From assembly GCA_002898015.1 (NCBI GenBank), contig BDTM01000021.1:20690-84689 (forward strand): a stretch of 64,000 nt of DNA, read 5' to 3'. Source of the DNA: a bacterium BMS3Bbin03. Its GTDB lineage: Bacteria; Zhuqueibacterota; JdFR-76; BMS3Abin05. Numbering within the stretch: the stretch's first letter is position 1; every line of letters starts with the position of its first letter. The position numbers were made by a program, and so were the translations under genes. Positions 17,223 to 26,346 of the stretch are shown here, piece by piece. Below the pieces are notes generated by a model. That model was not told the origin of the DNA and ran no database searches. It saw only the letters and a list, made by a program, of their open reading frames with translations.

Positions 17223-18119
17223 TTACAGATAAAAATTTAATGATACACGATGTCCGGGTGCAAGTCCTAAATTTAGAGGTACAAAACCGTAATCGATTTG
17301 CCAATTGTGTCCGCGAAAACCGGCTCCGACATGCCAGCTCTTAATTTCATAATTTGTCTGGTAACCGGCGCGTAAGGATAACTGATTAAAAATTTTATAT
17401 TCCGCACCAAAATCTAAATGATTTTTGCTTGAAAATCCAATAAAATAGTCCGAGGCAAACAACCAGCGGCCGCTCATAAATTTCACCGGCAATTGATACG
17501 CCACACCGATCCGCATTTGTCCCGGGAGCTTCATTTCCTGGGAATAAAGATTGGTCATTCCGCCCAGATTTTGAATCACGACCGCCGCCTTCAGCCCCTT
17601 AATCGGCATTTTCGCTTGCGTGCCGACATCGAAGGCAAAGCCCCAACTCTGATTCGTAAATATTTTATAATACAAATATTTTAATGTCACACCCGCATCC
17701 AGCCAGGAAGTGAGCGATTTTGAGCCTCCGAACCCGGCGACAAATGAGGTTTCTCCGATTGTGGCAAGCGGCTCTGCCGAAGGACCGATGCGATATTCAA
17801 TGCCCCCCACATTTGTGAAGCTCGCAAAAGCACCGACGTGAAATGTTCGTACCGGCAGCGCAATGGCCATATAATCGCTCATGATATTTAAAATCCACTT
17901 GTTGTGAGCGACTTCTATCTGCACATCCATGACCTGGCTAAGACCCGCAGGGTTCCAGTACAGGGCAACCGGTGTGGATGCCACAGCAGAGTAGGCTTCA
18001 CCCATTCCGGCCGCCTGGCCTCCGACCTCTAAAACCAAACCGGAAAATCCTGTCTGTGCCCGCCCGGCCGATACGCCGAAGAACAGGAGCAAGATTAAGA
18101 AGGGCAATTTTATTTTCAA
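17223..18119 (-). CDS. PorV/UPF0164-like outer-membrane protein
   Basis: The preferred start is the TTG at 18119, with GGAGG 6 nt upstream, giving 298 residues and a signal peptide (KIKLPFLILLLFFGVSAGRAQ). The ATG at 18158 is an alternative. The mature protein has the PorV/UPF0164 motif GGQAAGMGEAYSAVASTPVALYWNPAGL, in which the conserved GMGxAYxAxA and YWNPAGL elements mark the family. The rest is beta-rich with alternating hydrophobics, ending RVSLNFYL as outer-membrane barrels do. PorV-type proteins shuttle or anchor surface proteins in type IX systems, but no other T9SS gene is present here. Confidence 0.8.
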   Translation of the reverse strand: MKIKLPFLILLLFFGVSAGRAQTGFSGLVLEVGGQAAGMGEAYSAVASTPVALYWNPAGLSQVMDVQIEVAHNKWILNIMSDYMAIALPVRTFHVGAFASFTNVGGIEYRIGPSAEPLATIGETSFVAGFGGSKSLTSWLDAGVTLKYLYYKIFTNQSWGFAFDVGTQAKMPIKGLKAAVVIQNLGGMTNLYSQEMKLPGQMRIGVAYQLPVKFMSGRWLFASDYFIGFSSKNHLDFGAEYKIFNQLSLRAGYQTNYEIKSWHVGAGFRGHNWQIDYGFVPLNLGLAPGHRVSLNFYL

Positions 18120-18206
18120 AGCAATCCTCCAGTTTATGACTTTTTTAAGATGAACCAAAAGGCTTCTGCTAAAATAATCAAATTATGTGGAAATTTCAAC
18201 AAGAAG

Positions 18207-19202
18207 TTAAAGTGTTATCATCCACGTCACAAATTGATCCCCCCACGGCAGAACCGGATTTGCATCGTACGCATACGCCAACTGGGACTGCAGGCGCCAG
18301 AGGCGCAAATTGATACCCAGCCCAAAGGTCAGATGGTCGGCTTTGAATCCCACTCTGCCAATCAGGCGATTCCGGTAGACGTACTCGGCACCGCCGTTGA
18401 AGCGCCAGCCCTGTTCAAAATTGTAGTGGGTTTCCGCAGAAAGCAGGAGTTTTTTTCCGAAAAAATATGACGCGCCGACCCGCAGAATTTTTGGGAAACG
18501 ATCCACAGTGGTCGTACCGCGTTCCCATACGTGCTCGGTGTTCCAAGTGTACCGGGACCGCACATCCTGAAGCACGACGCCCACATACATATTTGAAATC
18601 GGATGCACCATCAATCCGAAGTCCAATCCCAGTCCGCGGGTTGTGAGGGCAGAATTATTTTCCTGCACCTTTGGAAGTCTGGCGTACAGAACCTTGGCGC
18701 TAAAACCAACGGCCATTTTGGAAAAGGGCTTAACGGCAAAGGAAAAAAGAAACGCATTCTCGGAACTTGAAAACATTCCCTGCGGATTTCCGTTGGAATC
18801 GCGGCCGTCAATATCGGAGACACCGCTGTTCACCCAGCCGAGGGAGAGACCCGCCTCCAGTACGTTTTGATTGGGGCTGTTTCCACTCTTCCCTGTCCGG
18901 GGATTCAGGTGCGCGGCAAATCCGATGAAATTGTGCCGGCGATCCAGAGGCAAAATTCCACCGGAAAAAGCAAGCTGGGGCCGCTTCAAAAACGGCAGGC
19001 CGCCCGGATTGTAGAACCCCGAAAACGCGCTTTGCGGAACGGCTGTAAAGGCGTTTCCCATGGCAATCGCACGCGCCCCCAGACCCATTCTTAAAAAAGA
19101 ACCGGCATACCCACCGGTCTCATAAGCAAAACCTTTTGTCACAAGAATCAAACCGACGACGAAGATCATTAGAAAGAATTTTTTCAAGAAATTGCTCCTC
19201 AT
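18207..19202 (-). CDS. PorV/UPF0164-like outer-membrane protein (second copy)
   Basis: The protein has 331 residues: a signal peptide (FFLMIFVVGLILVTKGFA), then the family motif GSFLRMGLGARAIAMGNAFT...YNPGGLPFL, then a beta-barrel-like region with paired aromatic strands. It is a distant paralogue of the gene at 17223-18119; both carry the GARA/GGQA-xGMG..A....YxNPxGL core. It lies between that gene and the exported BNR-repeat protein on the same strand, so barrel proteins and a possible client with a C-terminal sorting-like domain are neighbours (inference). Confidence 0.78.
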   Translation of the reverse strand: MRSNFLKKFFLMIFVVGLILVTKGFAYETGGYAGSFLRMGLGARAIAMGNAFTAVPQSAFSGFYNPGGLPFLKRPQLAFSGGILPLDRRHNFIGFAAHLNPRTGKSGNSPNQNVLEAGLSLGWVNSGVSDIDGRDSNGNPQGMFSSSENAFLFSFAVKPFSKMAVGFSAKVLYARLPKVQENNSALTTRGLGLDFGLMVHPISNMYVGVVLQDVRSRYTWNTEHVWERGTTTVDRFPKILRVGASYFFGKKLLLSAETHYNFEQGWRFNGGAEYVYRNRLIGRVGFKADHLTFGLGINLRLWRLQSQLAYAYDANPVLPWGDQFVTWMITL

Positions 19203-19251
19203 TCATTTTTATCCGCATTAATTTACAGTTGATTTTCCGTTTTGATTTTTT

Positions 19252-20688
19252 TCAATTAAGGACCATTATTTTCCCCCAGACGGGATCGAGCCCGGAACGC
19301 TCGATCCTGTAAAAATACACGCCGTTTGCAACGGGTTTTCCGGCATCGTTGGTGCCGTCCCACACCTCATCAAATTCTCCGCCGGAAGGACGTTCTTTTC
19401 CCGAAACAACCGTTTTCACAAGATCCATTGCAAAGTCGTAGATTTTCACGGTAACGGTCGCCCCTCCGGGCAGATAATAGTGAAACCGCACGTGGCCGGC
19501 GCCATTCATCACATCGTGACGCAGGGGTGAAAACGGATTCGGGTAGGCGTAGGTTTTGCCGGCGCGGTTTGCCGTAAGGGGCTGAAACCTTCTGAAAACC
19601 GTCCAGGTCAGGCCGTTATCCTCCGTTCGTGCCAGGCCGTCCGAACTGCCGGCCCAGAGAACAGGCCCCGGCGATACACCCGCCGAGTAGAAGGCAGTGG
19701 TCAGCAATGCCACATTTGTTTTGGAATCGATGATTGGCGGAAAATGCGCCCAGGTTTGCCCGCCGTCGATGGATTTAAACAGCCCATTGTCCGTGGCAAC
19801 ATAAACCGTGGAATCGTCAAAGGCAAAATTGTGGGCAAACTCGCCCTTCAGGGTTGTGTGCCAGGTGTACCCCTGGTCGTCGCTCCAGGAGACGGCCCGA
19901 AATTCGGTGGAATCCACGGCGGGATTTGTCGCAGCCCAGATGATGTCCCTGCCACCCGTGTGCTGGTACGCCAGCGCCACGACAAAATTTCCTGAGATAG
20001 GATGCGGCTGATTCTGATGATTAAAATTGACCCAGCTTTTGCCGCCGTCGGTGCTGCGGTTGATGCCGCCGGCTGTTCCGACCCACAGCGTGTGGCCCGC
20101 GGTAATCACCGAAAACGCCCTGTGATTGAGATGGGCAAAGGGATCAAAAATAAACGTATCCGGCGCAGTCGCACGCCAGGTCTGTCCCCAATTATTCGAT
20201 TTCCTCAAGCCGCCGCCGTAGCTGGCGATCCAGAGGGTCGAATTAAGAATCGCAATATCGAACGTCACGTTTTGAACAGGCGTGGCGCCCGGCTGGGGAA
20301 TGTGTTTCCAGGTCGCACCGCCGTCAAAGGAAAGACTCAATCCTCCGCCCGCCGGAAGCGATCCGGCATCTTTTGTCAGCGTGTCAAAACCGGTCGCAAT
20401 GAGAAGCGTATCGCCTGAAATCGCCATTGCCGACACGCCGCCCTTTCCCAGTCCGTTGGAATGGTTAAAATTCAGCCACGTTTGACCTGAATTGGTGGTT
20501 TTCGACAGGCCCTCTCCCGTTCCCAGCCAGACGGCGTTTCCATTAACGCTAATATCGGTGACATCATTGCCCGAGATTTGCGCACTTTCCGGAACTTCTC
20601 CCAATTTCCACCAGGACTTCTGCAAAACCTGAGCGCGAACCTGAATAAAACAGCCAAAAAACAGCACTAAAAAAAAGATTTTTTTCAT
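19252..20688 (-). CDS. Exported BNR/Asp-box beta-propeller protein with FlgD-like C-terminal domain
   Basis: The protein has 478 residues with a signal peptide (MKKIFFLVLFFGCFIQVRAQ). Residues ~45-380 hold at least six BNR-type blades of the form S-x-DGGxTW (NSGQTWLNF, FDGGATWKHI, WGQTWRAT, DGGKSWVNF, DGGQTWAHF, DNGLTWTVF). After YAYPNPFSPLRHDV at about residue 385 comes an FlgD-Ig/type-IX-like C-terminal domain (VTVKIYDFAMDLVKTVVSG ... WDGTNDAGKPVANGVYFYRIE). Such C-terminal domains act as secretion or anchoring signals in FCB bacteria. Its start overlaps the end of the upstream Ig-like lipoprotein gene by 4 nt, so the two are coupled. Confidence 0.82.
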   Translation of the reverse strand: MKKIFFLVLFFGCFIQVRAQVLQKSWWKLGEVPESAQISGNDVTDISVNGNAVWLGTGEGLSKTTNSGQTWLNFNHSNGLGKGGVSAMAISGDTLLIATGFDTLTKDAGSLPAGGGLSLSFDGGATWKHIPQPGATPVQNVTFDIAILNSTLWIASYGGGLRKSNNWGQTWRATAPDTFIFDPFAHLNHRAFSVITAGHTLWVGTAGGINRSTDGGKSWVNFNHQNQPHPISGNFVVALAYQHTGGRDIIWAATNPAVDSTEFRAVSWSDDQGYTWHTTLKGEFAHNFAFDDSTVYVATDNGLFKSIDGGQTWAHFPPIIDSKTNVALLTTAFYSAGVSPGPVLWAGSSDGLARTEDNGLTWTVFRRFQPLTANRAGKTYAYPNPFSPLRHDVMNGAGHVRFHYYLPGGATVTVKIYDFAMDLVKTVVSGKERPSGGEFDEVWDGTNDAGKPVANGVYFYRIERSGLDPVWGKIMVLN

Positions 20689-21818
20689 GGAACCACCGTA
20701 ATTATATGAATAACCGGTTGACTGACCGCCCCGGACTGATCCACCGCATAAAATTCAAATCGATAATTGCCCGTGGCATTTTGGGAGGAAATTGAAATTC
20801 CGGCAGAGTAAATGCCGTCTCCGGCAACAGCGTCTCCCTTTTGGCCATCGTCCCGCATAAAAAAAGGATTTCCGCCCGAAGGTGCGCCGTCCGGTTTGTA
20901 CGTGTTGAAATAAACCTGACCGATGTCGGCGAGTCCCTGAGGATCGCTGACCTGAACGGACAATATATATTGTTTTCCGGACGTGCGGGAAATTGTGTCC
21001 GGGGCAGATAAATGGGAAAGAACAGGCGGATTGTTTGGGACGATTTTATCGACGTAAACGGTTCGCGTCACCCACGCCCCTCTCCCGCCGGATTTATCCA
21101 AAGCGGCGAACCGGAAGGAATAGTCTCCTCTTTTGTTTTTAAAGATCGACGTTGAAAGCGTGTCCTGAAGGCTGCCGCTGCCGGCCCGCCCGTTGTAAAG
21201 CAGCGTATCTTCCCAGGAAGGGACCGGCGACCGGCTGGTAAAAAGCTGAACGTCGAGTCCCAGAAGATCGGAAAAGCCGTCCGGATCAGCCAGTTTTGCA
21301 GAAACAGAAAATAGGGAATCTGTGTTCAGATTGATGCTGTCCGGGAATACAAGAGACAGAATATCGGGCAGCGCATTCGGCCGGCCGCTTTTGACCCGGA
21401 TCGTATCTTCGGCCGGCCGGCTCGCGTGATTCTTCTCGTCCAATGCCGTCAGCCGCAAAACGGCAAACGGCCCGTGTCCGGCGAACTCTTTTCCGGTAAA
21501 CGATCCGGTAAATTGCCCGTCGCGGGGGATAATGTCGCCGTTGGCACCGTCATCATAGAAACTTCCGGAAGCAAAAACACCGCTGGAATCCAGAAGATCG
21601 TAAAGCACGCTTTTTATATCCGCCGCACCCTGGGGGTCCGTGACATCTGCATGAATGATTATTGGGGTTTGCGAATCGGTGTAAACCACATCAGGTCCCT
21701 GAATGGATTGGATCAGGGGTTCGACCGGAACAGGTTTTGTGATGCTTTTTTCGCAGCCGGCAAGGGCAAGCAACAGGAAAAAGCCGGTTAACCCGATTGT
21801 TAAAATGTTCCGCTTCAT
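20685..21818 (-). CDS. Lipoprotein with three Ig/cadherin-like modules
   Basis: The protein has 377 residues. The signal MKRNILTIGLTGFFLLLALA ends in lipobox LAGCEK. Three repeats of about 110 residues follow, each opening with xDPxGxxDI/L (DPQGAADIKSVLYD, DPDGFSDLLGLDVQL, DPQGLADIGQVYFN). The first and third carry a Gly/Asp loop (YDDGANGDIIPRDGQFTG; RDDGQKGDAVAGDGIYSAG) that looks suited to calcium binding (inference). It is translationally coupled to the BNR-repeat protein gene downstream. Probably a surface or periplasmic structural or adhesion protein; no enzymatic motif seen. Confidence 0.72.
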   Translation of the reverse strand: MKRNILTIGLTGFFLLLALAGCEKSITKPVPVEPLIQSIQGPDVVYTDSQTPIIIHADVTDPQGAADIKSVLYDLLDSSGVFASGSFYDDGANGDIIPRDGQFTGSFTGKEFAGHGPFAVLRLTALDEKNHASRPAEDTIRVKSGRPNALPDILSLVFPDSINLNTDSLFSVSAKLADPDGFSDLLGLDVQLFTSRSPVPSWEDTLLYNGRAGSGSLQDTLSTSIFKNKRGDYSFRFAALDKSGGRGAWVTRTVYVDKIVPNNPPVLSHLSAPDTISRTSGKQYILSVQVSDPQGLADIGQVYFNTYKPDGAPSGGNPFFMRDDGQKGDAVAGDGIYSAGISISSQNATGNYRFEFYAVDQSGAVSQPVIHIITVVP

Positions 21819-21854
21819 AAATACTCCCTGGCTTTTAACGTTTTAAAAGCGTTA

Positions 21855-22502
21855 TTATTCTAAAATTTCATCCAGATTTTCCAGCATTTCCTGCAAACCG
21901 GGGAAAATCAGATCGGCTTCCTGCAAATAGCTTTTATCGAGTGTCGATTCAACGGCCACACAAAACATCCCCGCTTTTTTTGCGGCTGTAATACCGAAGG
22001 GGGCGTTTTCTACCACCAGACAATTTTCTGCGGGAATTCCCAGTTTTTCGGCAGCCGTCAGGTAGGGCTCCGGGTGCGGCTTACCGTTTTGCACATCGTG
22101 TCCGGTCACAACCTCATCAAACAAATCCACCGTTCCCTGATCCAAAACAGACCGAATATTTTCCCAGATGGAACCGGTCACCAGCCCGATTTTTAGTCCG
22201 CGCCTTTTTATTTCTGAAAGCAGCTCGCGCGCACCGGGCGTAAAGCCGGCCCGGGTGGTTTCCGCGTACAACTTGCGTTTTCGGGCAATAAGCGCATCCA
22301 ATTCTTCTTCTGTGAAGGGCAACCCGCTTTTTTCGTACAGCACGCGGCCAATCGCCTTTGCCCGGCTGCCTTCCCGCAAGTACACATCATTCGGGTTGAT
22401 TCGTGCCCCTAATTTGGAAAATTCCGCCTGCCATGCCTGAATGTGATACGGCAGACTATCCACCAAAACGCCGTCAAAATCGAATAAAACCGCCTGAATC
22501 AC
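21855..22502 (-). CDS. HAD-superfamily phosphatase (beta-phosphoglucomutase-like)
   Basis: The protein has 215 residues and a GTG start that overlaps the tnaA stop (GTGA). HAD motifs are in order: I, DFDGVLVDSLPYH at residues 8-20; II, LVTGSIWENI; III, KPHPEPYLTAAEKLG; IV, CLVVENAPFGITAAKKAGM. The helical cap after motif I puts it in the beta-PGM/phosphatase subgroup. Substrates range over sugar phosphates and other small phosphates and cannot be read from the sequence. Being last in a pdxJ-tnaA-HAD operon, a link to B6 vitamer dephosphorylation is possible but unproven. Confidence 0.85.
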   Translation of the reverse strand: MIQAVLFDFDGVLVDSLPYHIQAWQAEFSKLGARINPNDVYLREGSRAKAIGRVLYEKSGLPFTEEELDALIARKRKLYAETTRAGFTPGARELLSEIKRRGLKIGLVTGSIWENIRSVLDQGTVDLFDEVVTGHDVQNGKPHPEPYLTAAEKLGIPAENCLVVENAPFGITAAKKAGMFCVAVESTLDKSYLQEADLIFPGLQEMLENLDEILE

Positions 22503-23875
22503 GCTACCTCCTCCAGACGCGCCGTGAAATGTCTCAAAGCCGGGGCTTCGTATGTTAATCGCAATCCTTTCAAGCGGTCCCGGTTTTTGTAAAGATTGAT
22601 CACGGCTTCCGCCACATATTCGATATGCAAATTGGTGTATACGCGTCTCGGGATCGCCAGCCGTACCAGCTCCAGGTCCGGATAAACCGTCTCGCCGGTG
22701 TCGGGATCTTTGCGTGCGAACATCAGGCTGCCTATTTCAACGGCACGGATGCCGGCTTCCCGGTAAAGCGCCACGATCAGAGCCTGTCCGGGAAATTGGG
22801 ATTGTGAAATGTGCGGCGCAAATTGCTTTGCATCGATGTAAATGGCGTGCCCGCCCGGCGGTTTCAGAATAGGCACACCGGCTTCGATCAGCAATTCACC
22901 CAAATAACGGACCTGCCCGATACGAAATCTCAGATAATCCTCGTCGAGTCCTTCTTCAAGCCCCCTGGCAATGGCTTCCAGATCACGGCCTGCCAGGCCC
23001 CCGTACGTCGGGAATCCTTCCGTCAAAATTAATCGATCCTTCAATTTCTGTGTGAGAGAATCGTCATTCAGTGCCAAAAACCCGCCAATGTTAACCAGAG
23101 CATCCTTCTTTGCACTCATTGTGCACCCGTCCGCGTATGAAAATAACTCCCGGGCAATTTCCGCAATTGTCTTATGTCTGTACCCGGATTCTCTCTGCTG
23201 AATGAAATAACAATTTTCCGCAAACCGGCAGGCATCCAGAAAGAATGGAATTTTGTGGACTTTAAGCACGTCGCTCACCCGGCGAACATTTTCCATAGAA
23301 ACCGGCTGGCCGCCGCCGCTGTTGTTTGTCACCGTCATCATGACCACCGGAATACGATCCGCGCCGGCTTCTTCAACGGTCTTTTTTAATTTTTGAACAT
23401 CCATATTTCCCTTGAACGGATGCTCGGATTCTGGATTCAATCCTTCCTGAATGACGAGATCCAGGGGCTTTCCGCCATTGTGCACCACATTTGCGCGGGT
23501 GGTATCAAAGTGAATGTTATTGGGCACGATGTCGCCTTTTTTCACCAGTGTGGAGAAAAGAATATTTTCGGCAGCCCGGCCCTGATGGGTGGGAATCACG
23601 TGTTTAAATCCGGTAATCTTTTGAATCGTGGCTTCAAAATGGATAAAATTTCGACTGCGGGCGTAGGATTCATCCCCCAGCATGATTCCGGCCCACTGAT
23701 TATCGCTCATCGCGGACGTTCCGCTGTCGGTGAGAAGATCGATATAGACTTTTTCCGCCGGCAGATTAAACACATTAAATCCCGCCTTTCTGATGAGATT
23801 TTCCCGTTCGGTGCGGGGAGTTAATTGAATTTTTTCAACGACTTTTATTTTAAAAGGTTCCGGCAGCATCTTCAT
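22499..23875 (-). CDS. tnaA: Tryptophanase (L-tryptophan indole-lyase)
   Basis: This 458-residue PLP enzyme aligns over its full length with tryptophanase and tyrosine phenol-lyase. Lys257 in MSAKKDALVN is the PLP lysine. Three positions that separate the two activities all favour tryptophanase: Asp124 (FDTT, where tyrosine phenol-lyase has Thr124), Ile381 (AVEIGS, where it has Arg381) and His449 (LRHFTARL, where it has Phe448). It should convert tryptophan to indole, pyruvate and ammonia. It lies 24 nt downstream of pdxJ, which supplies the PLP precursor, so cofactor and enzyme are co-transcribed. No TnaC-like leader was found. Confidence 0.88.
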   Translation of the reverse strand: MKMLPEPFKIKVVEKIQLTPRTERENLIRKAGFNVFNLPAEKVYIDLLTDSGTSAMSDNQWAGIMLGDESYARSRNFIHFEATIQKITGFKHVIPTHQGRAAENILFSTLVKKGDIVPNNIHFDTTRANVVHNGGKPLDLVIQEGLNPESEHPFKGNMDVQKLKKTVEEAGADRIPVVMMTVTNNSGGGQPVSMENVRRVSDVLKVHKIPFFLDACRFAENCYFIQQRESGYRHKTIAEIARELFSYADGCTMSAKKDALVNIGGFLALNDDSLTQKLKDRLILTEGFPTYGGLAGRDLEAIARGLEEGLDEDYLRFRIGQVRYLGELLIEAGVPILKPPGGHAIYIDAKQFAPHISQSQFPGQALIVALYREAGIRAVEIGSLMFARKDPDTGETVYPDLELVRLAIPRRVYTNLHIEYVAEAVINLYKNRDRLKGLRLTYEAPALRHFTARLEEVA

Positions 23876-23899
23876 TTCTTAAGCCTTTCTTTGTACGAA

Positions 23900-24616
23900 T
23901 CATTGGTTTGTCAACTCTTTCATCTCCCGAACGGCTCGATCCAATCCAACCAAAACGGCTCTTGAAATGATGGAATGGCCGATGTTTAACTCTTCGATTC
24001 TTTCAATGCGCGCAATTGCCGGCACATTCTGGTAATCCAAACCATGCCCTGCGCTGACACCCAACCCCAATTTTGACGCGGCAATCGCCATGCTGGCTAT
24101 TTCATCGAGCCGCTCGGCCATTTTATCGATATCCGATGCATTGGCGTACTCACCGGTGTGGAGTTCCACGTAATCGGCGCCCGTCCGCGAGGCCGCTTTG
24201 ATCTGGTGAATCGTCGGATTGATGAAAAGACTCACAACGATGTTGTGCGCATGAAGTTCTGAAATCACCTCTATCAATCGATCCATCTGCGACACCACAT
24301 CCAGTCCGCCTTCTGTGGTCAGTTCCTGGCGTTTTTCGGGAACAAAGGTCGTCATGTCCGGCAAAATATCTGTGGCAATTTGAACCATCTCATCGGTGGC
24401 GGCCATCTCCATATTAAGATGCGTCTGCACGACTTCTTTTAACATGCGCAAATCACGGTCCTTAATGTGGCGCCGGTCTTCCCGCAAATGACACACGATG
24501 CCGTCCACGCCCGCCAGTTCCGCCAGAACGGCTGCAAACACCGGATCCGGTTCCCGCCCTTTTCGGGCCTCCCGCACGGTGGCCACATGATCAATATTCA
24601 CACATAAGCGTACCAT
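23900..24616 (-). CDS. pdxJ: Pyridoxine 5'-phosphate synthase
   Basis: The protein has 238 residues, the normal PdxJ length. It condenses 1-deoxyxylulose 5-phosphate with 3-amino-2-oxopropyl phosphate to give pyridoxine 5'-phosphate. TIM-barrel signatures are present: [15 protein letters not shown] at the N-terminus (phosphate and active-site loop), [47 protein letters not shown] and [12 protein letters not shown]. It is first in a three-gene operon with tnaA and a HAD phosphatase. The 478-bp region upstream contains a large nested palindrome (24701-24795). Confidence 0.95.
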   Translation of the reverse strand: MVRLCVNIDHVATVREARKGREPDPVFAAVLAELAGVDGIVCHLREDRRHIKDRDLRMLKEVVQTHLNMEMAATDEMVQIATDILPDMTTFVPEKRQELTTEGGLDVVSQMDRLIEVISELHAHNIVVSLFINPTIHQIKAASRTGADYVELHTGEYANASDIDKMAERLDEIASMAIAASKLGLGVSAGHGLDYQNVPAIARIERIEELNIGHSIISRAVLVGLDRAVREMKELTNQ

Positions 24617-25094
24617 ATTTAAACCCTCCTTATCATTCTGGTTAATCGGGAAAACGCATACATTTTTCTAACAAAAAGGTACCGCCATTTGTTAAATCTA
24701 AAACTCACCCCCTGATTGGTAGAAAGACCAACGTTGGTGGCCAGTACGTCCCCCTCCCTTTTAGAAAAGGGAGGGGGAAATGAGGGGGTGAGTTTGAAAA
24801 AATATAATAGGCCAATTAGCCTGTAAATGCTTTAAAAGCATACAATAATCTAAAAAGCACATTTTTATAAAGTAAGTTATTTTTCGTTTCATAGTTTTAT
24901 TTTTATAGTTATTCAATCAAAAAGAAACTGTATTATTGAAATCTTTAATTCGTGAATTCGTGGCAATGAAAATATGATTTTATTTCTATTCAAATCACTT
25001 TTAAAAATGATTGAATGAATCAAAATGTACGCATTTTCGCGACGAGCCATAATCTATTTATAGTTTTACACAAACCGCCGTTTGCGCCAACCCT
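24617..25094. other. Intergenic region upstream of pdxJ: no gene seen
   Basis: These 478 bp lie between pdxJ and the polysaccharide deacetylase gene, both on the minus strand. Apart from the nested palindrome at 24701-24795 the sequence is AT-rich with no credible reading frame. It must hold the pdxJ promoter, most likely within 24617-24700 on the minus strand, but no clear consensus was found. Confidence 0.5.
24701..24795. repeat. Nested inverted repeat (REP/MITE-like)
   Basis: Outer arms AAACTCACCCCCT (24701-24713) and AGGGGGTGAGTTT (24783-24795) are perfect 13-bp inverted repeats. Inner arms CCCCCTCCCTTTT (24750-24762) and AAAAGGGAGGGGG (24765-24777) form a perfect 13-bp hairpin with a 2-nt loop. 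C-rich repeats of this design are dispersed in many genomes. Confidence 0.75.
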
Positions 25095-26339
25095 CTAAAA
25101 CCTGCCGGCTATTTTTCTCCGGAATAACTTTTTTGCCTCATATTCCTGCACCAACTCGCTTACCGGCACAAAATAAATTCCCCGTGCCTGCCATTTTTTG
25201 ATTTCCGTTTTTAGAAGTGCAGCCGTCTCATTTCTGGCGTGTCCGATCACGATGGCACGGCCTTTTTTCTCGCTTTCGGCAACCGCTTCACTCAACTTCT
25301 GCGCCAGATTCAGGGAACTTTTCGGATTGTCCAGATACGTAAACATCTTCAAAGACGGCACGCCCTGATTTCGGGCAACTTTGTAAGCGATACTCTTCGG
25401 ATTTGTCATGCTGTCGATAAAAAACAAGCCGTTATCCCGCAGCACCTGCATGAACAGGATTAACGTCGGCTGGTAAATCGATAATTTTGAACCCATGTGA
25501 TTGTTGACTCCTGCGGCAGCCGGAATTTCCGCAAGCGCCCGGTGGATCACCCGTCCAATGTTCTTTTTGGACATGCCTTCAAAAATGGTAAACCCGCCGT
25601 GCTCCACTCTGGCGTGCATGGGTTCCATCGGCAAATGGATGATGACCGGCACATGATTGGCGCCGGCAATCTGAGCAATCTCTTTCGTATAGTTCAGCCC
25701 GGGGATGATCGCCCAGGTGACGGGCACCGGTAATTTTAAAAATTGATCGACGACCGGATGCAGTTTGTATCCGAAATCATCAATAATAATGGCAATCGAG
25801 CGGTCCAGCCATTCCAATTTCGGATAGCGAATAAGCTGAATTTCCAATAAATTATTCGGACCTTTTTTATACACAAAATCTTCATTCGGATATTTCAGGC
25901 TGGCTTCCGCTTCTGAAATCGTCCAGCCCATTTCCGACAGTTTTTGGAAGAGACCGTTCGTAAGCCGGTCTTTCAAAAAATGGATTGGATATTTCACCCC
26001 GATTTTCAAAGAACGCACCTCATTCGTGTCCGATTCGCTCATTACCGGCCGGATTAACCAGGATTCCGGGACTTGATTTTCCGCAAAAACCTGTTTGAGT
26101 CCTTCTGTGACGTCGTCCCAATTGACGGCCACCGGCGGCTCGGGCGGGTGCGCGCGTTCCGGAGGAAGCGTGCGCGTCAGGTAAAAGCCAACGCCCGCAC
26201 CGTTTAAAAATGTGATCAGAAGCAGCATAAAAAACCATCTGGCCGATTCCGGCAGCCGGTTCCAGCGCCCTTGTTTGCCTGTGCGTCTGTATCGAATTTT
26301 TGCCGTCTCCCCTGAAATATTTCGCCGTTTTACCGTCAT
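25095..26339 (-). CDS. Divergent polysaccharide deacetylase (YibQ/DUF610)
   Basis: The protein has 414 residues. The N-terminus is basic, with one transmembrane segment (WFFMLLLITFLNGAGVGFYL, ~35-54). A periplasmic linker domain (~75-180) is followed by the deacetylase-like NodB fold (~190-410). Family signatures: SIAIIIDDFGYKLH (metal Asp pair), PVTWAIIPGLNYTKEIA, VPVIIHLPMEPM, AGVNNHMGSKLS (metal-binding His) and AIVIGHARNETAALL. It probably acts on a periplasmic polysaccharide; YibQ relatives have no proven substrate. It overlaps no gene but lies 7 nt downstream of the lipoprotein gene at 26347, so the two form an operon. Confidence 0.87.
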   Translation of the reverse strand: MTVKRRNISGETAKIRYRRTGKQGRWNRLPESARWFFMLLLITFLNGAGVGFYLTRTLPPERAHPPEPPVAVNWDDVTEGLKQVFAENQVPESWLIRPVMSESDTNEVRSLKIGVKYPIHFLKDRLTNGLFQKLSEMGWTISEAEASLKYPNEDFVYKKGPNNLLEIQLIRYPKLEWLDRSIAIIIDDFGYKLHPVVDQFLKLPVPVTWAIIPGLNYTKEIAQIAGANHVPVIIHLPMEPMHARVEHGGFTIFEGMSKKNIGRVIHRALAEIPAAAGVNNHMGSKLSIYQPTLILFMQVLRDNGLFFIDSMTNPKSIAYKVARNQGVPSLKMFTYLDNPKSSLNLAQKLSEAVAESEKKGRAIVIGHARNETAALLKTEIKKWQARGIYFVPVSELVQEYEAKKLFRRKIAGRF

Positions 26340-26346
26340 TCGATTT

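Noticed and set aside
17182..17304. 41-residue N-terminal extension of the GH57 enzyme
   Set aside because: It overlaps the neighbouring barrel gene and is Cys/Arg-rich unlike the family; the GTG at 17181 has a proper ribosome-binding site and starts at the family's first strand.
22499..23875. Tyrosine phenol-lyase instead of tryptophanase
   Set aside because: Overall similarity fits both, but Asp124, Ile381 and His449 are the tryptophanase residues at the positions Thr124, Arg381 and Phe448 of tyrosine phenol-lyase.
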